64,000 nt of DNA from Chitinophaga cymbidii (lineage in GTDB: Bacteria > Bacteroidota > Bacteroidia > Chitinophagales > Chitinophagaceae): contig NZ_BKAU01000002.1 of NCBI RefSeq assembly GCF_007992715.1, forward strand, positions 1,032,982 through 1,096,981, read 5' to 3'. How positions within the stretch are numbered: the stretch's first letter is position 1; every line of letters begins with the position of its first letter. Shown here piece by piece: positions 58,127 through 64,000 of the stretch. The notes below the pieces were generated by a model. The model worked only from the letters and a program-made list of their open reading frames with translations. It had not been told where the DNA came from and searched no databases. A program made the translations under genes and the position numbers.

Positions 58127-58338
58127 GCATCTAAATCCGCCCGCAGCATCCCGGTTTCCGCCCGCTCATCCCCATTTCAGCTTCCCCTTTGTAACAAACC
58201 CCCTTTCCCTTCGTCTTCCTTATAACCGGCTATATCGTACATCCCCGTTTTACCCGAATCATTAAAACAGGTTTTTACCAATCGTCACCAGAATATGACC
58301 ATTTGTGTAAACTTATGTACTATGTAAAGCATAATACC
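58127..58338. other. Intergenic sequence upstream of the outer-membrane receptor gene
   Basis: No recognisable gene. A minus-strand stretch at about 58180-58280 (VKTCFNDSGKTGMYDIAGYK) is open for some 35 codons without a good start. It could be decayed coding sequence linked to the VOC remnant. Confidence 0.35.
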
Positions 58339-58394
58339 TACTTTTGCATTGTAGTTGTTTAAGAAAGGAACTACAGTTAAGAAAGGAACTATAG
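58339..58394 (+). promoter_or_regulatory. Predicted promoter -7 box and duplicated 18-nt leader element of the receptor gene
   Basis: TACTTTTG (58339-58346) matches TAnnTTTG. Downstream, an 18-nt unit starting TTAAGAAAGGAACTA is tandemly duplicated (58359-58376 and 58377-58394, one mismatch). GTAGTT (58351-58356) pairs with AACTAC (58369-58374), so the mRNA leader can form a stem-loop. Confidence 0.55.
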
Positions 58395-58440
58395 GAATTG
58401 AAAAAGCATCGCCAAGTATCTAAATCTACATCCGCCTTAT

Positions 58441-60909
58441 ATGAAAAAGATCATCAAATTGTTGACCCTGAGCGTTTTACTGATTAGTATAAACAACATG
58501 GCTCAGGCGCAGGCCCCCAACGGCCAGCAAACCCAAAAGGGAAGAATCAGTGGTACGGTCGTCCGTACAGATAAAAAACCGGTGGAATTTGCCACCATCA
58601 CCCTGCTGCGGGTAAAAGACTCCTCCCTGGTGAAAGGGGCTATCGCCAGCGTGGAAGGCAAATATGAGTTTGAAGGCATCCCCGGTGGCCGGTACCTCGT
58701 AGCCGCCGTAAACATGGGCATGAAAAAAACCTTTAGTGTACCCTTCACCGTGAACGGCGCCCCGGTGAAAGTGCCTGCCCTCGTGCTGTCAGAAGACACC
58801 CGCAACCTGAAAGAAGTGAACGTGACCGCCAAACGCCCCTTCATCGAGCAGAAAGCAGACAAAATGGTCGTGAACGTGGAAAACAGCGTGGTGGCCGCAG
58901 GAGGCACCGCCATGGAAGTGCTGCAGCAATCCCCCGGCGTACAGGTAGATAAAGACGACAATATATCCATGCGTGGCAAGAACGGTGTGATCATTATGAT
59001 CGACGGCAAACCCACGAACATGTCAGCCCAGGACGTTGCTCTGCTGCTAAAAAACATGCCAAGCTCTAACGTAGACCAGATAGAGCTTATCGCCAATCCT
59101 TCCGCCAAATATGATGCAGCAGGCAACGCCGGGATTATCAACATCAAGCTGAAAAAGAACAGCACCTACGGTACCAACGGCAGCGTGAATATCGGAGGGG
59201 GACAGGGCAAGCTGCCCAAGCTCAACACGGGCGTCAGCGTCAACCACCGCAATGAGCACATCAACGTGTACGGTTCCTATAATTACAATTACAACGGGAA
59301 CTTCGAGAACCTGGACATTTACCGCGATAACATGGAAGAGAGCGGCCGGATGGTATTTGATCAGAATTCTTACCTGGACAAAAAATCCAATTACCACGGC
59401 GCCAAAGCCGGCCTGGATTATTTCATCAACAAAAACCACACGATCGGGGTGATGGCGAATGTATCGCTCGGCGACTGGACGGGGAAAGGCAACAGCATGA
59501 CCTGGATCGGCAACGGCGAGGCGATCGATTCCAGCCTGAAAACGAAGACAGACAACCGTTCCAAGTGGGACCGGCAGTCCTGGAACCTGAACTACAAAGG
59601 CCGGCTGGACACTACGGGCAAGGAGCTGAACATTGACCTGGACTACTCCCGCAACGTGGACAAGCGCAACAACCTCCTGTATTCCGCTTACATGGACGGC
59701 GGCGGCAAGCAATATTACCGCGGAGATACCACCCGCAGCCTGCAGCCTTCCATCATCGACATCAAAACCGTGAAGATCGATTACACGCATCCCCTGAAAA
59801 AAGAAGCGAAGCTGGAAGCAGGCATCAAGCTGAGCTTTGTGAATTCGGACAACAATTCCCGGTTCGATTCGCTCAAGCTGGCGCAATGGGAGTACGACAT
59901 CAACCGCTCGAACTATTTCATCTACGAGGAAAACGTGAACGCCGCGTATATCAACTACAGCCGGCAGTTCAAAAAGCTGGGCGTACAAGCCGGCCTGCGC
60001 GCGGAGCAGACGAACGTGAAAGGCAACTCCATTACCTTGCAGCAGGTGAACGACACCAGCTACCTGAACTTTTTCCCGAGCGTGTTCCTCAGCTACCAGG
60101 CCAGCACCGATCATCAGTGGGGAGTGTCCTACAGCCGCCGGCTGCAGCGCCCGAACTACAACAACCTGAACCCCTTCGAGTTTTTCCTGGACCGGTATAC
60201 GAAGGCCGGCGGCAACCCGAACCTTCGGCCACAGTTTTCCAGCAACTTTGAGCTGCGGCACACCTTCAAATCATTCCTGAACACGGCCATCGGGTACAGC
60301 CATACCAACGATATGCTGTCCCGCATCCTGGAACCGGGGGTAGACCCCAAGACCGGAGACACCACCGTGCTCGTCTATAAATACATGAACGTCGCCAAAA
60401 GGGACAACGTCAACCTGAACATCTCCGCGCCTGTTCCCGTCACCAAATGGTGGAACAGCTTCACCAACCTTTCCGTTTTCTACAATGCGTTTGAAACGGT
60501 GGTGAGCGGAGAGCAGATCAAACGCTCTTCCGGCGGCTTCTACGGCCAGACGCAGCATACTTTTACTTTGAGCAAGACCCTCTCCGCCGAGGCATCCTTC
60601 TTCTACGTATCCCCGCAGATATCCGACGAAGGACTGTTCAAAATGAAAAGCATGTACGCTTTCAACATCGGCTTTTCCCAGCAGGTGTTGAAGAAGAAAG
60701 GCACCGTGAAGCTGAATGTGAACGACGTTTTCAATACCCAACGCTTCCGCGGCGAGTACAGCACCGCCAACCGGGACGTGAGTCTGGGCACCCGCTGGGA
60801 CAGCCGCCAGATCCGTGCATCCTTCACCTACCGCTTCGGCAACTCCAACGTAAAAGAGGCCCGCAACCGCAAGACCGGGCTGGAAGACGAGCTGAACCGG
60901 GTGAAGTAG
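58441..60909 (+). CDS. Outer membrane beta-barrel family protein (TonB-receptor-like, CarboxypepD_reg-like domain plus barrel)
   Basis: An 822-residue outer-membrane protein. The signal peptide ends NNMAQAQ (about residue 23). A carboxypeptidase-regulatory-like domain (about 34-115) has GRISGTVVRTDKKPVEFATI and GKYEFEGIPGGRYLVAAVNM. A plug-like region (about 120-235) has VVAAGGTAMEVLQQSPGVQV, GKNGVIIMIDGKPTNMSAQD and IELIANPSAKYDAAGNAGII. The barrel follows (OMP_b-brl_3 type) and ends with RASFTYRFGNSN plus a charged tail. Members of this group lack a SusD partner; their substrates are mostly unknown, and some act in peptide or metal uptake. It is monocistronic, with a terminator downstream. 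Confidence 0.92.
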   Translation: MKKIIKLLTLSVLLISINNMAQAQAPNGQQTQKGRISGTVVRTDKKPVEFATITLLRVKDSSLVKGAIASVEGKYEFEGIPGGRYLVAAVNMGMKKTFSVPFTVNGAPVKVPALVLSEDTRNLKEVNVTAKRPFIEQKADKMVVNVENSVVAAGGTAMEVLQQSPGVQVDKDDNISMRGKNGVIIMIDGKPTNMSAQDVALLLKNMPSSNVDQIELIANPSAKYDAAGNAGIINIKLKKNSTYGTNGSVNIGGGQGKLPKLNTGVSVNHRNEHINVYGSYNYNYNGNFENLDIYRDNMEESGRMVFDQNSYLDKKSNYHGAKAGLDYFINKNHTIGVMANVSLGDWTGKGNSMTWIGNGEAIDSSLKTKTDNRSKWDRQSWNLNYKGRLDTTGKELNIDLDYSRNVDKRNNLLYSAYMDGGGKQYYRGDTTRSLQPSIIDIKTVKIDYTHPLKKEAKLEAGIKLSFVNSDNNSRFDSLKLAQWEYDINRSNYFIYEENVNAAYINYSRQFKKLGVQAGLRAEQTNVKGNSITLQQVNDTSYLNFFPSVFLSYQASTDHQWGVSYSRRLQRPNYNNLNPFEFFLDRYTKAGGNPNLRPQFSSNFELRHTFKSFLNTAIGYSHTNDMLSRILEPGVDPKTGDTTVLVYKYMNVAKRDNVNLNISAPVPVTKWWNSFTNLSVFYNAFETVVSGEQIKRSSGGFYGQTQHTFTLSKTLSAEASFFYVSPQISDEGLFKMKSMYAFNIGFSQQVLKKKGTVKLNVNDVFNTQRFRGEYSTANRDVSLGTRWDSRQIRASFTYRFGNSNVKEARNRKTGLEDELNRVK

Positions 60910-60955
60910 TATCAACAGCGTACCTAATCATGTTTTAGGTATATAAGGATGGAAG

Positions 60956-60990
60956 GAACGCAGTCCCTCGTGGGCTGCGTTCTGTTTTTC
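60956..60990 (+). terminator. Intrinsic terminator after the barrel protein gene
   Basis: GAACGCAG (60956-60963) pairs perfectly with CTGCGTTC (60975-60982), with an 11-nt loop, followed by TGTTTTTC. Confidence 0.85.
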
Positions 60991-61051
60991 GTATTTTCGG
61001 AAAAAATTCCCGTTCCCCGTGCAACCCTTTTCCTGAACCACCGTCTTTAAT

Positions 61052-61615
61052 ATGAGCTTATTACCAGAGACCTTGGAAAAAATGCCTGTAACAGATCAAA
61101 TCGTGGTACGCTGCCGCAAGGGCGACGTTCGGGCTTTCCATGAGTTGTACGAGGCGTATTCCAGGGCGATGTACAACATCTGCCTGCGGATGACGGGGCA
61201 TTCCAGCGATGCCGAAGATGTGCTGCAGGAGGCATTTGTGCAGGTGTTCAAAAACCTGGAAAAGCTGGAATCAGACAGCAGCCTCACCGCCTGGATCAAG
61301 CGCATCGTGGTCAATCACTGCCTTAGCTATTTGCGTAAAAAGAAGGTCAGCTGGGAGGAAGTGGGAGAGATGGAGGCAGCCGTTGAAACGGAAGTGGATG
61401 AAGAAGCGCACGCGCTCACGGTGTCTATGGTAAAAGAGGCCATCCGCGAGCTGCCGGACGGGTACCGCACCGTGCTGAACCTCTACATCTTTGAGGAATA
61501 TTCGCACCGGGAAATAGCCGCCCTGTTAGGGATCACCGAATCGACCGTTAAAACACAGTTCATGCGCGCCAAGGAAAAAGTGCGGCAGCTCGTGAAACTA
61601 AAAATAAAGCAATGA
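61052..61615 (+). CDS. ECF-type RNA polymerase sigma factor
   Basis: A 187-residue ECF sigma factor. Region 2 runs from VVRCRKGDVRAFHELYEAYS to GHSSDAEDVLQEAFVQVFKN (about 18-70) and the region 2.4 helix SSLTAWIKRIVVNHCLSYLR. Region 4 has IRELPDGYRTVLNLYIFEEY and SHREIAALLGITESTVKTQF. It differs in type from the SusC-linked factors in this window. Its stop overlaps the start of the next gene (ATGA at 61612-61615), and no fecR is present, so regulation is probably by the small membrane protein encoded next. The operon continues with two secreted beta-rich proteins. Confidence 0.94.
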   Translation: MSLLPETLEKMPVTDQIVVRCRKGDVRAFHELYEAYSRAMYNICLRMTGHSSDAEDVLQEAFVQVFKNLEKLESDSSLTAWIKRIVVNHCLSYLRKKKVSWEEVGEMEAAVETEVDEEAHALTVSMVKEAIRELPDGYRTVLNLYIFEEYSHREIAALLGITESTVKTQFMRAKEKVRQLVKLKIKQ

Positions 61616-62145
61616 AACTGGAAGATTTCATACAGCAGCATCGCAGCGAATTTGAAGAAGAAGGGCCGGGGCCGCGCGTCTGGGCCGCCCTCGAAAAAGA
61701 GCTGCCGGTACGCCAACGTCCCACGGTGGTGCGCATGCTCGCGCGTCACTGGTGGAAGGCCGCCATACTCGTTGCACTGATCGCCAACGCCGGCATCCTG
61801 CTGAAAATGAACGCGAAGAAAGACGCCGGCGTCGTACTGCCGGAAATAGCGGAAATGCAGGGATATTATACTACGCAGATCGAGCAGAAGCTGGACGAGC
61901 TAAAGGCGCTGCCGCCGGAAGAGCTGGGGCTGGACAGCACCACCCGCCGGGAGCTGGAGATCCGGAACGATACCTACAAACTGCTGGAAAGGGAATTGCA
62001 GAACAACCCGGGAAATGAAAGGATCCGCGCCGCCATGATCCGCTACTACCAGATGAAGCTGGAACTGCTGGACAGAATACTCTCCGAACACGAAAAATAC
62101 AACGATGAAATTGTCACACCTTCAAATAAAAAAGATGTTCTCTAA
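61612..62145 (+). CDS. Single-pass membrane protein, probable anti-sigma factor of the preceding ECF sigma
   Basis: A 177-residue protein of no named family. A cytoplasmic N-terminal part (about 1-45, FIQQHRSEFEEEGPGPRVWA) precedes one transmembrane helix at about 46-63 (WWKAAILVALIANAGILLKM). A helical periplasmic domain follows, with YYTTQIEQKLDELKALPPEE and IRAAMIRYYQMKLELLDRIL. Translational coupling to the sigma gene (4-bp overlap) and the topology fit an anti-sigma factor. The N-terminal sequence has no zinc-type HxxxCxxC motif, so it would not be a ZAS domain. The anti-sigma role is inference from position. Confidence 0.7.
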   Translation: MKLEDFIQQHRSEFEEEGPGPRVWAALEKELPVRQRPTVVRMLARHWWKAAILVALIANAGILLKMNAKKDAGVVLPEIAEMQGYYTTQIEQKLDELKALPPEELGLDSTTRRELEIRNDTYKLLERELQNNPGNERIRAAMIRYYQMKLELLDRILSEHEKYNDEIVTPSNKKDVL

Positions 62146-63217
62146 ATCTACCATACTGCTGCTTTTGCTTTGCCCGCTCGCTGTATTTGCCGGGAAAGGG
62201 GACCAGGAGTTCAGGATCCATCTCACTAAGGCATTCAAGGTGAACCCCGGTTCAAAAGTGGAAGTAAATAATAAATACGGCAAGATCGTCATCAAGATAT
62301 GGGACAAACCGGAATGCAAGGCAGACATCGAGATCGTAGGATATGGGAAGAATGATGAGCAGGCGAAGAAGATGGCCGAAATGGTGGAAATAAAAGAATC
62401 CGCGCCCGGCGGCCAGGTAAGGCTGGAAACAAAATATAATCCCGCCGGCGGTTCATGGCTCTGGGGTGGGGGAAGACGGGATTCCAAAGAGTATGTGAAC
62501 GTGAATTATGTGATCTCCGTGCCGCCGAGCCTCGGCGCAATGGTGCTCCGCAATAACTTCGGCGACATACTCGCGCATGAGCTGCCCTTCCGTGTGTCCG
62601 ATATCGCGATCAACTACGGCTTCCTGGATATCGGCAGCGCCGGCCATCTGCTGAAAGTAAATATGAACTATACCGATAAGGCCAGGATCGGCAATGCCGC
62701 AGACCTGCAGGTGAACGCCAACTATTCCAACCTGCGCTGTGAGAATGTAGACAACCTGCAGATCAATTCCAACAACTGCAACTACGTGATCGGGAACATA
62801 GAAGAACTGCGCCTCAATTGTAATTACGACGATTATAAAATTACCACCATCAACACCATCAACCTGAATGGAAATTACACCAATGTGAAAGCGGAAAAAT
62901 TGAAAGAAAGAGGAGTGTTTTCCACCACTTATTCGGGTGTGAAAGTAGGGAAGGTGCTGCCTTCATTCAAGGGCCTCACCATCAGCGGCAAGTATTCCGA
63001 TTTTCAATTCGGGATAGACAGGAATACCGCTTTCCGCGTGAGCGCTTCCCTGCGGTACGGCAACCTGCGTACCAATGACTTTGAGTGGAAGAACGTGAAG
63101 AAAGAACAGAAAAATCAAAACCTCTCCTTTTCCGCCATAACTACCAATGCTACAGACGCATCCGCGCTTATCAAAATTGATGGGGCTTATTGCGATGTAA
63201 AATTGGGAGGAGATTAA
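62135..63217 (+). CDS. Exported beta-helix-like protein (DUF4097-like)
   Basis: 360 residues from ATG at 62135, giving the signal MFSKSTILLLLLCPLAVFAG; ATG at 62105 would add ten residues. It overlaps the preceding gene. The mature protein begins with FKVNPGSKVEVNNKYGKIVI and KADIEIVGYGKNDEQAKKMA. It continues with many short beta strands, including Asn-rich repeats of about 20 residues (LQVNANYSNLRCENVDNLQI, NSNNCNYVIGNIEELRLNCN). These suggest a right-handed beta-helix like the DUF4097/DUF2807 adhesin-type folds. The function is unknown. It lies in a sigma-controlled operon with the GIN-domain protein, so both may be part of an envelope response. Confidence 0.75.
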   Translation: MFSKSTILLLLLCPLAVFAGKGDQEFRIHLTKAFKVNPGSKVEVNNKYGKIVIKIWDKPECKADIEIVGYGKNDEQAKKMAEMVEIKESAPGGQVRLETKYNPAGGSWLWGGGRRDSKEYVNVNYVISVPPSLGAMVLRNNFGDILAHELPFRVSDIAINYGFLDIGSAGHLLKVNMNYTDKARIGNAADLQVNANYSNLRCENVDNLQINSNNCNYVIGNIEELRLNCNYDDYKITTINTINLNGNYTNVKAEKLKERGVFSTTYSGVKVGKVLPSFKGLTISGKYSDFQFGIDRNTAFRVSASLRYGNLRTNDFEWKNVKKEQKNQNLSFSAITTNATDASALIKIDGAYCDVKLGGD

Positions 63218-63247
63218 TTCAAAAAACCATTCTAAATCCGACAGTTT

Positions 63248-63976
63248 ATGAAAGTGAAAGCATGTATGATGCCCCTGCTGTTGTCCGCTTGTATATTGGC
63301 AACAGCAGGAGTACAGGCGCAGCAGAAGATCACCGGCAGCGGTGGTGTAAAAAAGGAAACCCGCGATGCCGGCAGGCCCTTCGACGAGATCGCCGTATCG
63401 GGACAATACAAAGTGTACGTTAGCCAGGGCAGCAGGCAGGAGGTCACAGTGGAAGCAGAAGAAAATTTGCTGCCTTACATTGAAACGAAGATCGACGGGG
63501 ACGAGCTGGGCATTGGCACAAAAAGGGGATACAATATCCGCCCCACAAAAGATGTGGTGGTACGTATCACGGTGGTGAAGCTGGATGCCATTGCCGCCAG
63601 CGGCAGTTCCAACTTCTTCAGCGAAGGTTCCATCAAGGGCGATGACCTCGAGATCTCGCTGAGCGGCAAGTCACTGGCTGAATTGAGCCTGGACTACAAC
63701 AAGCTGGAAGTGAACGTTTCCGGCGATGGAAAGGTAAAGCTGAATGGCCGGGCCGATAAATCGGAGATCGCTATTTCCGGCTCCGCGGATATCGCGGCTG
63801 CGGACCTCAAATCGAGGGATGTGGAAATAGCCATCTCGGGTAACGGCAACGCGCATGTGCAGGCTAACGGAAAGCTGGAAGTCGCCATATCCGGGAGCGG
63901 CAAGGTGAAATACCGCGGTTCGCCGTCGAGTGTGGAGCAGTCGGTTTCCGGGCAGGGGAAGATCGTGAAGGAATAA
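63248..63976 (+). CDS. Head GIN domain-containing exported protein (DUF2807)
   Basis: A 242-residue protein with signal peptide LLSACILATAGVQAQQ. The DUF2807 (putative auto-transporter adhesin, head GIN domain) pattern is clear. It shows ETRDAGRPFDEIAVSGQYKV, YVSQGSRQEVTVEAEENLLP and IETKIDGDELGIGTKR, then repeated strands with SG-x-G/S turns (LSGKSLAELSLDYNKLEVNV, ISGSADIAAADLKSRDVEIA, ISGNGNAHVQANGKLEVAIS). The structural family is a beta-helix. It is thought to be surface or periplasmic; no activity is known. It is last in the visible part of the sigma operon, 30 bp after the preceding gene. Confidence 0.92.
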   Translation: MKVKACMMPLLLSACILATAGVQAQQKITGSGGVKKETRDAGRPFDEIAVSGQYKVYVSQGSRQEVTVEAEENLLPYIETKIDGDELGIGTKRGYNIRPTKDVVVRITVVKLDAIAASGSSNFFSEGSIKGDDLEISLSGKSLAELSLDYNKLEVNVSGDGKVKLNGRADKSEIAISGSADIAAADLKSRDVEIAISGNGNAHVQANGKLEVAISGSGKVKYRGSPSSVEQSVSGQGKIVKE

Positions 63977-64000
63977 AAATATTGACGGGGCAGTACAGCG

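Overview
The window reads as a Bacteroidota chromosome, most likely a Chitinophaga-like member of the Chitinophagaceae. The grounds are: SusC/SusD pairs under ECF sigma/FecR control; a short 285-residue primary sigma factor; a fused SecDF; a long NusB; families such as DUF4249, DUF4397, DUF1573, DUF3822, DUF7935, LEA-type-2 and head-GIN proteins; and repeated TAnnTTTG -7 boxes, the Bacteroidota promoter signature. The assignment to genus is inference. No tRNA, rRNA, CRISPR, prophage or insertion sequence was recognised.

Layout. 1-2040 (minus): the start of a SusC-type receptor with its FecR anti-sigma and ECF sigma genes. 2146-13202: an S46 dipeptidyl-peptidase (DPP11-like), a methyltransferase, a B12-domain-less acyl-CoA mutase large subunit, an M23 peptidase, a DUF7935 protein, serine dehydratase, two FKBP lipoproteins, and groES-groEL. 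13536-15985: nusB-DUF1573-yajC-coaE. 16078-22509: a complete ECF sigma-FecR-SusC-SusD unit without adjacent glycoside hydrolases. 22600-30256: an aminotransferase, a DUF4397 lipoprotein, a class-A beta-lactamase-fold lipoprotein, secDF, an ORF6N protein and a HesB/IscA protein. 30367-38508: a large gluzincin/propeller/barrel protein, an AI-2E-family permease, a small GldM-C-like protein, valS and threonine aldolase. 38899-43403: rpoD, a DUF4249 lipoprotein, trxB, folB and an RMDN-like TPR protein. 43489-49769: a MATE exporter, DUF3822-rsmD-coaD-thioesterase, a Nudix/methyltransferase pair, pyrE and an HMA protein. 49870-57989: an LEA lipoprotein, WbqC, arginine decarboxylase, an NTF2-like protein, a membrane protein, Hsp20, bacilliredoxin, lgt and hemerythrin. 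57980-58126: remnant of a VOC gene. 58441-63976: an outer-membrane receptor, then an ECF sigma / membrane protein / two secreted beta-structured proteins operon.

Most of the window is housekeeping or ordinary accessory content, and I did not find a convincing new multi-gene system. The points most worth a second look are non-coding or single-gene. They are: an intrinsic terminator only 12 nt upstream of folB, preceded by three imperfect repeats (possible attenuator or riboswitch); paired GACA-N3-TGTC palindromes between hsp20 and bacilliredoxin; a six-copy degenerate ~25-nt repeat array downstream of the arginine decarboxylase; an 8-codon upstream ORF with an unusually strong Shine-Dalgarno before wbqC; a HExxH protease-like domain joined to a propeller and barrel; a secreted homolog of eukaryotic RMDN proteins; and an RsmD with Gly in place of the motif IV acidic residue.

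Start codons were chosen by signal peptide, family N-terminus and neighbour spacing, because Shine-Dalgarno signals are generally weak here.
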